Positions 56,402 through 64,000 of a DNA stretch of 64,000 nt are shown here, piece after piece. The translations under genes and the position numbers were made by a program. Source of the DNA: Leptolyngbya ohadii IS1 (GTDB lineage Bacteria; Cyanobacteriota; Cyanobacteriia; Elainellales; Elainellaceae). The notes under the pieces were generated by a model that was not told where the DNA came from, ran no database searches, and was given only the letters and a program-made list of their open reading frames with translations. Each line of letters begins with the position of its first letter. Position 1 is the first letter of the stretch. The stretch spans positions 2,633,080 through 2,697,079 of the forward strand of contig NZ_NKFP01000006.1 in assembly GCF_002215035.1 (NCBI RefSeq), given 5' to 3'.

Positions 56402-57754
56402 ATGCACTCCCTCGGCATCGACTTCGGCACTTCTGGTGCAAGGGCGATCGTCATCAACCGCAACCTGGAAATCCGATCGTCTGTCAGCCTGTCCTTTCCG
56501 ACGGATTGTGATGACTGGGCGAGACTGTGGCGGCAAACGCTGTTTGATTTAATCGAGCAAATTCCGCTAGAGCTGAGGCAAACCATTCGAGCGATCGCTA
56601 TCAACGGCACATCCTCCACCGTATTAATTTGCGATCGGGCAGGGCATCCCCTCAGTTCACCGATTTTATACAACGACGATCGCGGCTCTGCGGTACTGGA
56701 TCAGGTAAAGGCGATCGCGCCTCCCAATCATACGGTAATCAGCGCAACGTCCAGTCTGGCAAAGCTGCTGTGGTTCGATTGGCAGTTCAGCAATAGTTCA
56801 ATAACTCCAAGTCCCCCAACAATTCAAAGTCCCCCAGAATTGGGGGATTTAGGGGGCGTACAGGATTTAGGGGGCTTCCGAGGTCTACTCGGCAAACCTT
56901 CTACCCAAAATTACTTTCTGCACCAGGCAGACTGGCTCGCCTTTTGGCTCCACGGACAGATCGGCATCAGCGATTATCACAATGCGCTGAAGTTGGGCTA
57001 TGACGTACAAAACCTCTGCTATCCCGACTGGCTGCAAAATCTAAAAGTGCCATTTCAGTTGCCGAAGGTTCTCGCCCCCGGTACGCCGATCGCCCCTATC
57101 ACTCCCGAAATCAGCGATCGATTGAATCTGCCGTCGGACTGTCAGGTTTGCGCCGGAACGACAGACAGCATCGCCGCCTTTCTGGCAAGCGGAGTACAGT
57201 CGGCAGGAGAAGCGGTCACATCTCTGGGGTCTACGCTGGTTTTGAAGCTGCTGAGCGATACGCGAGTTGATGATGCAAGGTACGGAATTTACAGTCACCG
57301 ATTAGGTAATCAATGGCTGGTGGGTGGTGCATCCAATACGGGCGGTGCAGTGCTGAAGCAGTTCTTTAGCCCAGAGGAACTGATGCGGCTGAGCCAGGAC
57401 ATTGACCCGCAACAGGAAAGCTATCTGGACTATTACCCGCTGCTAAAACCGGGCGAACGATTTCCGATCAACGATGCCCATCTGCCGCCCCGTCTGGAAC
57501 CCCGACCGGAAAGGGCGATCGACTTTTTGCATGGACTCCTCGAAAGTATTGCCCGGATTGAGGCTAGGGGCTATCGCTTGCTGCAAGAATTAGGAGCCAG
57601 TCCGCTTCAGCGAGTTTACACGGCAGGGGGTGGTTCAACTAACGAAGTATGGCAACAAATTCGATCGCGCCAGCTCCAGGTTCCCGTTTTGCGTTCAGAG
57701 CAAACTGAAGCAGCTCATGGAACGGCTCGGCTAGCGATGCAGGGAATTAGGTGA
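56402..57754 (+). CDS. FGGY-family carbohydrate kinase with in-frame repeat insert
   Basis: A 450-residue sugar kinase. GIDFGTSGARAIVI (phosphate 1), AINGTSSTVLICDRAGHPL, SSLAKLLWFDW, QADWLAFWLHGQIGISDYHN, AGTTDSIAAFLASGVQSAGE (phosphate 2), SLGSTLVLKLL and VYTAGGGSTNEVWQQI (adenosine). Residues about 135-162 (PTIQSPPELGDLGGVQDLGG) are encoded by a dispersed intergenic repeat and have no place in the family. The reading frame stays open through it. It may be related to xylulokinase/D-ribulokinase; the substrate is not certain. Confidence 0.9.
   Translation: MHSLGIDFGTSGARAIVINRNLEIRSSVSLSFPTDCDDWARLWRQTLFDLIEQIPLELRQTIRAIAINGTSSTVLICDRAGHPLSSPILYNDDRGSAVLDQVKAIAPPNHTVISATSSLAKLLWFDWQFSNSSITPSPPTIQSPPELGDLGGVQDLGGFRGLLGKPSTQNYFLHQADWLAFWLHGQIGISDYHNALKLGYDVQNLCYPDWLQNLKVPFQLPKVLAPGTPIAPITPEISDRLNLPSDCQVCAGTTDSIAAFLASGVQSAGEAVTSLGSTLVLKLLSDTRVDDARYGIYSHRLGNQWLVGGASNTGGAVLKQFFSPEELMRLSQDIDPQQESYLDYYPLLKPGERFPINDAHLPPRLEPRPERAIDFLHGLLESIARIEARGYRLLQELGASPLQRVYTAGGGSTNEVWQQIRSRQLQVPVLRSEQTEAAHGTARLAMQGIR
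56806..56886 (+). repeat. Dispersed C/G-rich repeat inside a coding sequence
   Basis: AGTCCCCCAACAATTCAAAG followed by TCCCCCAGAATTGGGGGATT, TAGGGGGCG and TTTAGGGGGC. The same class as intergenic copies at 34068, 34809, 37383, 40279 and 55728, but here it is translated. Confidence 0.75.
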
Positions 57755-57851
57755 GAAGGGCGATCGGCATATCCAATTCCGTAAATTTCACCTAAGTCGA
57801 ATTTCTCCAAATCCCTATAGATAGAGCTATGGGAGTCTTATTCTTCTTATT

Positions 57852-58784
57852 CTATTTATCGTTCGTTTTCCCATTCTCATCCCCATACACAAATTCTGGC
57901 TTAGCCCGATCGCTTCCCCGCCAGAGGTATTCCGTCACAAATTGCCCAAGCTGCCGTTCCTGAGCGGGACTTTGGGGCAGGGGTAGGTGAAGCGACCTGT
58001 AGAGGTCAATGCGGTACAGATCAAACGCAGATTCGAGTAAATCCCCATAGGTTGTGGCAGCGTCGAGCATCCAGCCATAGGCAAACCAGGCGACAATCAA
58101 GCCTACGGGAATCGCCCACAGTGCCCAGACTGACCAAATGAGAAACAGAATTCCCCAGAGCCAGGTTCGCGCCGCTGTATTGAGATCCGCACGAGCGTCT
58201 TGCAGTTCTCTGCGGACACCTTCAGGCAGCACCAGCCAGAGCCGCGACCAGCAAATCACTGCATCCAAGCCATATTTATCGCTGGGCTTACTTTCAGCCG
58301 ATCGCAGAATATTACCTAACCGCGTCGGCATCAGGCGATCGCTTCGATCGGGGAATTGGCGAAGCTGATAGTCGATCGTCGTCAGGTCGTCTCGCTGTTC
58401 TGGGGTGAGATGGTCTTCGCTTTGCTTGAGGTTTTGCCATTGGCGATCGAGGCGATCGAACCGCTGGCGCTGTCGTTTAATCAGTCTGCGGCGAATTGGA
58501 TTCAGCCAGGGATACCAGTAGCCCTCAAAGAAGCGAAGCACGGCGAGGTCAAATCGCTGAATTGCGAAGGCAGAGGTGGTGATAATCAGGAGAATGCCAA
58601 TGAGAACGGCAATTTGCAGGGGTTCAACCAGCGACGTAAAGCTTGCCTGCAACTCATTCCAGCCGAATCGATGCAGCCAGGCGAAGAATCCACCAACCCA
58701 GAAGGCAAAGGCGGGCGTTAGCAAGGTTGCAACCCACTGCTCGGCAAGTTTTCCGGTGAACCCCTCCAGAAATTTGGTCGGCAT
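57852..58784 (-). CDS. Hypothetical four-TM protein
   Basis: A 310-residue membrane protein. Hydrophobic segments at about residues 18-38, 55-77, 215-232 and 234-255, with a large basic helical cytoplasmic part between (RRRLIKRQRQRFDRLDRQWQ, residues about 95-205). No catalytic motif. It lies 12 bases after the neighbouring gene 58797-59216 and is probably its operon partner. Confidence 0.7.
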   Translation of the reverse strand: MPTKFLEGFTGKLAEQWVATLLTPAFAFWVGGFFAWLHRFGWNELQASFTSLVEPLQIAVLIGILLIITTSAFAIQRFDLAVLRFFEGYWYPWLNPIRRRLIKRQRQRFDRLDRQWQNLKQSEDHLTPEQRDDLTTIDYQLRQFPDRSDRLMPTRLGNILRSAESKPSDKYGLDAVICWSRLWLVLPEGVRRELQDARADLNTAARTWLWGILFLIWSVWALWAIPVGLIVAWFAYGWMLDAATTYGDLLESAFDLYRIDLYRSLHLPLPQSPAQERQLGQFVTEYLWRGSDRAKPEFVYGDENGKTNDK

Positions 58785-58796
58785 TGCAGTTTTTCC

Positions 58797-59216
58797 CTAG
58801 TCCTCTGGAATCAGCGCACCCAGTTCGGGATGGGACGGGCAAGCGGGAATCGGAATACCAATCGATCGCCGATACCAGATGTAATCATTGTGGGGACAGA
58901 CATACTTCTGCGCCGAAACTGAGCCAATGCTTCCCGGTAAAGGCGTAAACCCCCTGGAGTTCGTTTTAGGACGGAGATATTCCGCTGTCCAAGGCTCTGT
59001 ATTGGGATGGCTTCTCAGCAGCCGTAGAATCTCATCCTCAACGGGCTGACCCGCTTTCGCCTCTGCCAGAAGCTCTGCCAACTGGCGATCGAAGGATTCT
59101 GCTCCCGCCTCCAATAGCTCTGGTAACGCTGGACGAATCGATCGGGCACAGTCCAAAATTTCTTCGGGATCAACGTCTTTGGGATCAAATTCGGGATCAA
59201 AGGGTGACGTAGACAT
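58797..59216 (-). CDS. Small protein with CxH/C-type C-terminal motif
   Basis: A 139-residue acidic protein. N-terminal helices (VDPEEILDCARSIRPALPEL, FDRQLAELLAEAKAGQPVED) and a C-terminal motif KYVCPHNDYIWYRRSIGIPI, PACPSHPEL that may bind zinc (two CP-H pairs). This C-terminal module occurs in several cyanobacterial proteins, some in conflict-type gene clusters, but I cannot place it further. First gene of a two-gene leftward operon. Confidence 0.7.
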   Translation of the reverse strand: MSTSPFDPEFDPKDVDPEEILDCARSIRPALPELLEAGAESFDRQLAELLAEAKAGQPVEDEILRLLRSHPNTEPWTAEYLRPKTNSRGFTPLPGSIGSVSAQKYVCPHNDYIWYRRSIGIPIPACPSHPELGALIPED

Positions 59217-60041
59217 GGGGCAAACCGGACAAGGAAAAATGCTGCTGGATGCAGGCTAACATAGGATGCTCTGTTGCAGCGCAGTCCAAGCACGGTGCAG
59301 CGCGAGCTCCGTCTTTCCTGTAGAAAATTCCTCGGCACCGACAGACTCGATTGGTGTCCATACAGCAGCCTAAGTTTGAATCAGGAGGTTAGGGATGAGG
59401 GCTGCTCTCCTCCCGCAAAATATTTGTTGAATTTACAGGAATCATTCACTGCGACAAAAATTCCTTTCCCTTATTCATTCGATCGTTTCTTGATTTAGCC
59501 ATTCGATTGAGCAACAGATTGAGCAATGAAGGTTTAGCAACAACACCGTTGTCAAAAATGTGAGACAGATCACACTAATATCAGTAAAAGAAATATTTTC
59601 TATGCAAGGGTTTTTTGAATAGATAAATCTGATACAAAATTTTCGTCTTTTTTATTAATCAGCCCTTCCCAAAACCATAGTAGAAGCGATCCCCAGCTGA
59701 TCCCCGATCGCACTCAAAGAAATTTCTTTTTTTCATCCCGCTAACTAATACGATCGGGTGAACTCAATTATCCACCTCCTATGGCATGATGATGATGGAT
59801 TTCGGTAGGAATTCGATCGCAAATCCTGAAGGGGCAGTTCAAAGAGTGTCACATTAACTAATTCTCCTGAGGTTCAACAAGTCAAAACAGAGGTGGAATA
59901 CTTGTTCAGTATTTCGCGATGTTCACGGCAATTTGACCTTAGTTGCATGAGGTTAAGCAAACCGCATTTCCTTCGCAACATTCAATTCCGTTGAATCGTC
60001 GTTTGTGAGTGTGGTGCGTGTTGTATGGAGTGGTTCAAGCG
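59217..60041. other. Gene-free 825-base stretch
   Basis: AT-rich in 59500-59700 and containing no credible gene. It should hold promoters for the divergent genes at 59216 and 60042. I recognise no repeats or RNA. A short frame at 59274-59498 has no recognisable features. Confidence 0.5.
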
Positions 60042-60692
60042 ATGGAACGGTTCATTGGTGCTCTTTCACTAACCCTACTGTTGTCGGGTCTGGCGGCAGT
60101 TGTTCAGGTCTCGCCTTCCCAAAATTCCACCCCGAATCTGCTCAATGCGGAAATCCTGCCTGCGCTGAAGGGCGACCTGGCTCAAGCAGATGCCGCAGTT
60201 AGCCGTGCCGAATTGGCAAATATCTTAGTCACCACCTTTAAGCTGCGATCGGCTCATAAAACCGCTGCTGTCTCTGCACTGGCAGACGTGCCAACCTCGC
60301 ACTGGGCTTACAAAGATATTCAAACGGTCGTCGAGAAAGGCATTATGACGGTCTATCCGGGAGAAAAATTCCTCCCCGATCGTCAATTAACTCGTGCTGA
60401 GGCTTTCTCGGTTCTTGCCAAGGCGGCTGGCAGCACCCAACAGTCGGATCAGCTTGCCTCCGGGATTCTGGCAAACTATGCTGATTCCCATCAAGTTCCA
60501 CGATGGGCACGCCAGCCAATCGCAAGTGCGCTACACCGGGGACTGGTTAATATCCGTTCCGATCAGCGTATTGATCCCCTCAGTACTATGACTCGCGCCG
60601 ACATCGCTTATGCCTTGAGAAAATATCATCTTCAGGAGATCCCCTCGGGGCTACGCCGTTCGCTCTCTCTACCTCTAGGGAGCCGAACCTGA
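60042..60692 (+). CDS. S-layer homology (SLH) domain protein
   Basis: A 216-residue exported protein. Signal peptide at residues 1-25 (FIGALSLTLLLSGLAAVVQV). Two to three SLH-like repeats: VSRAELANILVTTFKL with FADV-type ALADVPTSHWAYKDIQTVVE; LTRAEAFSVLAKAAG with YADSHQVPRWARQPIASALH; MTRADIAYALRKYHLQ. Binds cell-wall polymers or stabilises the outer membrane. I chose the ATG at 60042 (MERFIG) over upstream starts. Confidence 0.85.
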   Translation: MERFIGALSLTLLLSGLAAVVQVSPSQNSTPNLLNAEILPALKGDLAQADAAVSRAELANILVTTFKLRSAHKTAAVSALADVPTSHWAYKDIQTVVEKGIMTVYPGEKFLPDRQLTRAEAFSVLAKAAGSTQQSDQLASGILANYADSHQVPRWARQPIASALHRGLVNIRSDQRIDPLSTMTRADIAYALRKYHLQEIPSGLRRSLSLPLGSRT

Positions 60693-60948
60693 TCCTCGGG
60701 TCAAAACTCCCAGGCAAGCTTTGGGGAAATTTATAGAGGCTTCAGGAAACCTAAACCGGAGTTCTTCATTCCTTTACCTGAACCCCTCGCTCAGCGCCTA
60801 TGCTGGATTCATTCAGCCCCCCAATTCAGCCTTTAATCGTTTGGCTTCACTGTTCCCTTCAACCCGCTAACGAAAACAAAACGATCGCCCTCTTCACTTG
60901 TACATCTTGAACAAGCTGCGATCGTTCCCTATGCTTCAAACAGGTGAA

Positions 60949-61251
60949 ATGATGAATAGCTCATCGACACTACAATCTCCCCATTCTCCCAGACGCGATC
61001 CCCTCCAGCCTATCCGTCTGTGGTTAGATTCCTTTCCAGTTCACAACCCTACTATTGCTCGCCGCCTTGCTAAGCTGATCCCGCCTCAATGCCCGTTCGA
61101 GCGAGACATTAAATTCTTCGGTCGGACGCTGCTGCACATCCCACCCCTCTGCAAGCTCAATCCCTTTTATGAAGAGCTGGTTGGACTGCGGTTCCGTGCC
61201 CTCTGCTATCTGGCGGACGAATGCGGTGAAGACGTTCGACCCTACTGCTAA
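60949..61251 (+). CDS. Mo-dependent nitrogenase C-terminal-domain protein
   Basis: About 100 residues (MMNSSSTLQS; upstream ATG/TTG starts exist). Family pattern: IRLWLDSFPVHNPTIARRLA, KLIPPQCPFERDIKFFGRTL, LHIPPLCKLNPFYEELVGLR, FRALCYLADECGED. The family is found in cyanobacteria with or without nitrogenase and its function is not established; the name comes from a domain fusion. Conserved Cys residues may bind metal. A terminator follows at 61331. Confidence 0.85.
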   Translation: MMNSSSTLQSPHSPRRDPLQPIRLWLDSFPVHNPTIARRLAKLIPPQCPFERDIKFFGRTLLHIPPLCKLNPFYEELVGLRFRALCYLADECGEDVRPYC

Positions 61252-61330
61252 GGGCGATCGTTATCCCAAAATTTCAGGTTTTTAGTTTTTCAAACTTCCA
61301 TCCTTAAGTTTTAAAGATAGTTCCACTTGT

Positions 61331-61356
61331 GCAGGCGTAATGCCTGCCTTTTTTTT
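61331..61356 (+). terminator. Rho-independent terminator
   Basis: GCAGGC-GTAAT-GCCTGC (61331-61347) is followed by CTTTTTTTT, 80 bases after the preceding stop. Confidence 0.88.
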
Positions 61357-61376
61357 CGCAAATTTCGTGCAAGTCA

Positions 61377-63191
61377 CTAATCGATCGTCGGTGTAAAGGG
61401 CAAACGGCTGTACATTCCCAGGGGATCGTTCAGGGATCGCAGGGTGTCCCAGTCTTCGCGAATCTGCTGAACCTTGACGCTCAGAGGATCGGTGAGGGTT
61501 TCCGTGGGCGGCAGGACACTGCTCAAAATCTGGCTGCTGAACTGGGAGAGAATCTGCTCTTCAAACGATCGCCGACGCGGGTATTCCTCAACCTGCCAGT
61601 TTTCCCCCAGCTTGGCGGCTTTAGCGGCTGCCTGAATCGCGTCTTCGATGCCGCCGATCTCATCTACTAGTCCTACCTGCTTGGCATCAGCTCCCGACCA
61701 GACCCGTCCCTGGGCAATTTCGGCGACTTTTTGTTTGGGGATCGATCGGGTATCGGCAACCAGAGTGATAAAGCGATCGTACAGGCGGTTTACCACTCCC
61801 TGAAGTACGCGCAGTTCCTCCGGGGTTTTGGGGCGGGCGATCGTATCGAGATCAGCAAATCGTCCGGTCTTGACGCTGTCCCAGGTAATGCCGTTGGTGT
61901 TAGCGATCTTCTGGAAATTGGGCAGTACACCAAAGACGCCGATCGATCCCGTCACCGTTGTTGGGGAGGCAAAGATCTGGTTGGCGTTGGTTGCGATCTG
62001 ATAGCCACCCGATGCCGCATAGCTGCCCATTGACACAATCACGGGTTTTTTGTCGCGCAGCAGCTTCACCTCTCTGGCAATCAAATCTGATGCAGTTGCG
62101 CTTCCTCCCGGACTGTTAATCCGCAGCACCACTGCCTTAATATCCTCATCCTGACGAATATCCCGCAGCGTGGAAGACAGCCGATCGCCGCCAATGGTTC
62201 CTGCCCCGCCCCGTCCGCTTACAATGCTGCCCTCGGCGTATACCAGGGCAATGCGCTCTCCGCTCTGTCTTTCATTTCCTGCCGTCGCTTCAGCGTATTC
62301 GTCAATGTCAATCTGGCGGAACGAATCTCCCTCGGATTCCTTGGTAATTTTTCGCAGCTCGGCAGTCACTTCGTCATCGTATGCCAGACGATCGACCAGC
62401 TTGGCGGACTGTGCCTGTTCCGGCAACAAAATGCCCTGACGGTCGGCAATGGTCTGAAGCTGTTGAGGTGTCACCTTACGACTTTTTGCCGTGGTGGTGA
62501 GAAACTCACTCCACAGATCCGCCAGCAAGCTCTGGGTTTCGCTGCGGTTTTCTGGGCTAATAGCACTGCGAACAAAGGGTTCTACAGCAGACTTAAATTT
62601 GCCTGCGCGTAAGGGCTGTACTCCAATCCCGTATTTCTGGAGGGCTGCGCCGTAAAGGGTGGTTTCCGCGTTGAAGCCGTTGATCTCAAGCTGTCCAGAA
62701 GGATTCAGCAGAATCGTACTCGCCACCGATGCCAGATAATAGCCCCGCTCCGACCAGCCGGTATCGTCATACGCCACGATCGGCTTACCCGCATCGCGAA
62801 ACTTCTGGAGTGCCTGCCGGACTTCCCGCAGAGTAGCGTAGCCGGAATCCAGTCCAACCGCTGGAATATCGCCCGACAGATAAATGCCCGCAATCCGATC
62901 GTCCTGTGCTGCCTGTTCAATCGTTGTTAGCACCGTTCGCAGCGGCACCGTCTGGGGCGATCGATTGCCGGAAATCGCCTCACTCAGGACATTACCTTCA
63001 TCCTGCTGTCCGTCACTGATCGGCTGGGACAGGTTGAGCTTCAGGATAGAATCTTTTGCAACTTCGGGAGCGGCATCCCGTGAAAAAAAAGCCACCGCAA
63101 ACAGCAGAGCCGTCAAACCGCCCACGCTCATCGCCGTAAACAGCGTCAGACCAACAACGGTGGCAAGTATTTGTTTGAGAAAATCGCGCAT
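61377..63191 (-). CDS. sppA: Signal peptide peptidase SppA, 67K type
   Basis: A 604-residue membrane-bound serine protease with an N-terminal anchor (ILATVVGLTLFTAMSVGGLT). Two tandem S49 domains: the first contributes the general-base Lys within LRAGKFKSAVEPF, the second the nucleophile Ser394 in SMGSYAASGGYQIA. Other family parts: RINSPGGSATASDLIAREVK, TVTGSIGVFG. Degrades leftover signal peptides in the membrane; in cyanobacteria SppA1 is linked to light acclimation. I chose the ATG at 63191 (MRDFLKQ). Confidence 0.93.
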   Translation of the reverse strand: MRDFLKQILATVVGLTLFTAMSVGGLTALLFAVAFFSRDAAPEVAKDSILKLNLSQPISDGQQDEGNVLSEAISGNRSPQTVPLRTVLTTIEQAAQDDRIAGIYLSGDIPAVGLDSGYATLREVRQALQKFRDAGKPIVAYDDTGWSERGYYLASVASTILLNPSGQLEINGFNAETTLYGAALQKYGIGVQPLRAGKFKSAVEPFVRSAISPENRSETQSLLADLWSEFLTTTAKSRKVTPQQLQTIADRQGILLPEQAQSAKLVDRLAYDDEVTAELRKITKESEGDSFRQIDIDEYAEATAGNERQSGERIALVYAEGSIVSGRGGAGTIGGDRLSSTLRDIRQDEDIKAVVLRINSPGGSATASDLIAREVKLLRDKKPVIVSMGSYAASGGYQIATNANQIFASPTTVTGSIGVFGVLPNFQKIANTNGITWDSVKTGRFADLDTIARPKTPEELRVLQGVVNRLYDRFITLVADTRSIPKQKVAEIAQGRVWSGADAKQVGLVDEIGGIEDAIQAAAKAAKLGENWQVEEYPRRRSFEEQILSQFSSQILSSVLPPTETLTDPLSVKVQQIREDWDTLRSLNDPLGMYSRLPFTPTID

Positions 63192-63372
63192 TGGAGAGGG
63201 AGAATCGGAAGAGGTGAAGAGAGCGCAGCCGCTATAGACAGGCAAAGCTGCTCATCTCAAGTTCTACTGTAAACCGTTCCTCCGGCGATCGTCTCTAACG
63301 TTTTCCTAGGGCATTTTCCCCAAATAGGATTTCAAGAAAATTGTTTTGGGAGATTTTTATCAGGATATTATT

Positions 63373-63696
63373 TCAGGACGTCTTCTCCACGTCTGCCTTC
63401 ATCCGCTCCAGCGTCATGTGCATCTGGTCGAACATCTGCTGAGGGGTAACGCCAAACTGACCGAGCTGGGTTTTAAGCTGCTCGACAGTCATCTGTGCCA
63501 TAAAATCTTCCGATAGCTCGAACCGCTTCATAAACACGCGGTAGCGATCCATCATTTCTTCCATCTTTTCGATGTAGAGCTTTTTGCCCTCGCGATCGAA
63601 CTTGCCGTAGTCTGATCCTAGGCGCATCAGGGATTGGTAGTCCTCAAATAGATTTTTGGCTTCCTGCTGAACGATTTCAGAATCAAAGAATCCCAT
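63373..63696 (-). CDS. DUF1825 family protein
   Basis: A 107-residue helical protein matching the cyanobacterial DUF1825 family over its length: MGFFDSEIVQQEAKNLFEDY, DREGKKLYIEKMEEMMDRYR, VFMKRFELSEDFMAQMTVEQ. Function unknown; highly conserved in cyanobacteria. Confidence 0.92.
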   Translation of the reverse strand: MGFFDSEIVQQEAKNLFEDYQSLMRLGSDYGKFDREGKKLYIEKMEEMMDRYRVFMKRFELSEDFMAQMTVEQLKTQLGQFGVTPQQMFDQMHMTLERMKADVEKTS

Positions 63697-63888
63697 CGCT
63701 TCCCTTTACCGTGTTACGAAGGTGGTACGAATTTGTTAAACGATTTCTCAGCTAGTTTCATTCTACTGGAGTCGTCTAAGGAGAAAGAGATCGGATCTCT
63801 CTACCTGTTCGCTGCCGATTTCACTTGCCGATTCCACTTACTGTTTCCACTGAATATCTATTTCCGGTTAATGTCCACAGGAACAGTA

Positions 63889-63922
63889 CCTGCAAAAAAA
63901 GGGAACCGATCGGCTCCCTCTA
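63889..63922 (-). terminator. Minus-strand terminator of the gene at the right edge
   Basis: On the minus strand GGGAGCCGATCGGTTCCC is followed by TTTTTTTG. It lies about 50 bases beyond the stop of the leftward gene that enters from the right. Confidence 0.85.
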
Positions 63923-63970
63923 AGGATTTCTGAAAGATAGATTAAGAAACTAGGGTAACTAGAGGAGGAA

Positions 63971-64000
63971 TTACATCAGACCCAGCTGGGACAGAATGCC
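63971..64000 (-). CDS. C-terminus of a leftward gene (partial)
   Basis: On the minus strand the last codons read GILSQLGLM and a TAA at 63971-63973, followed after about 50 bases by a good terminator. The end resembles C-termini of small high-light-inducible (chlorophyll-binding-like) proteins, but nine residues are not enough to be sure. Confidence 0.5.
   Translation of the reverse strand, partial: GILSQLGLM

Noticed and set aside
63733-63933. A 66-aa gene
   Set aside because: It overlaps the terminator of the gene at the right edge and has no ribosome site.
1-64000. CRISPR arrays or cas genes
   Set aside because: No array of regularly spaced repeats of 25-40 bases was seen; the 15- and 16-base tandem repeats have no spacers.
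1-64000. Insertion sequences with transposase genes
   Set aside because: No transposase-like protein was recognised on either strand; rearrangements lack terminal inverted repeats and target duplications.

Overview
The window comes from a cyanobacterium, most likely a filamentous Leptolyngbya/Oscillatoria-type organism. GCGATCGC-type (HIP1) octamers are frequent on both sides of the window, and several chromosomal genes belong to cyanobacterium-typical families (DUF1825, DUF3318, a Mo-dependent nitrogenase C-terminal-domain protein, a short SLH-domain protein, an OmpR regulator and a GAF histidine kinase).

Positions 1 to about 32633 are one prophage of contractile-tail (Mu/P2-like, myovirus) type, open at the left edge. 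From left to right it holds: a small membrane protein and an unknown protein; a leftward pair (ParB-N-like DNA-binding protein and sigma-70-family factor); a tyrosine integrase; a short early operon with a clear promoter; HU; a ParB/Srx-fold protein; a radical SAM enzyme followed by two tandem Gly/Lys-rich single-cysteine small proteins; terminase small and large subunits; portal, Mu F-like head protein, scaffold, decoration and major capsid proteins; connectors and completion proteins; sheath, tube, tail-assembly chaperone with a classical -1 frameshift site, tape measure, U, X, D (hub), V (spike), PAAR tip, W, J, I, a glycine-rich fibre and a fibre-associated protein. Two HNH endonuclease genes sit in reverse orientation inside the late operon; the second is paired with a tiny ribbon-helix-helix gene. 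The right attachment site is visible as the 3' half of a tRNA-Val(GAC), cut at the anticodon loop (32592-32633). No lysis, replication or repressor genes can be named here; they probably lie left of the window.

From 32634 to the end is host chromosome: an acetoacetate-decarboxylase-like protein, a secreted stress-type protein, two tandem zinc alcohol dehydrogenases, a SRPBCC protein and an SDR oxidoreductase; a pirin/LysR divergent pair; a GT4 glycosyltransferase; the succinate dehydrogenase/fumarate reductase flavoprotein; an OmpR response regulator; an OpuB-type ABC permease; a GAF histidine kinase; a dihydropyrimidinase; a GNAT protein; an M20 amidohydrolase; DUF3318; an FGGY kinase; an SLH protein; SppA; DUF1825; and the last codons of a further leftward gene.

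Two intergenic stretches (46230-47244 and 53521-54350) are mosaics of direct and inverted fragments of the two divergent genes that flank each of them, joined mostly at short shared sequences of about 4-14 bases, two of them HIP1-like. They leave sdhA without its start codon and the GNAT gene without its N-terminus. They are either amplification/assembly chimeras or real template-switching rearrangements.

Most unusual candidates: the prophage radical SAM plus tandem small-protein cassette (5326-7785), a highly structured RNA-like leader behind a TATAAT box inside the tail operon (26013-26243), the CCCAAAG frameshift site, the HNH/RHH cassette, and the two mosaics.
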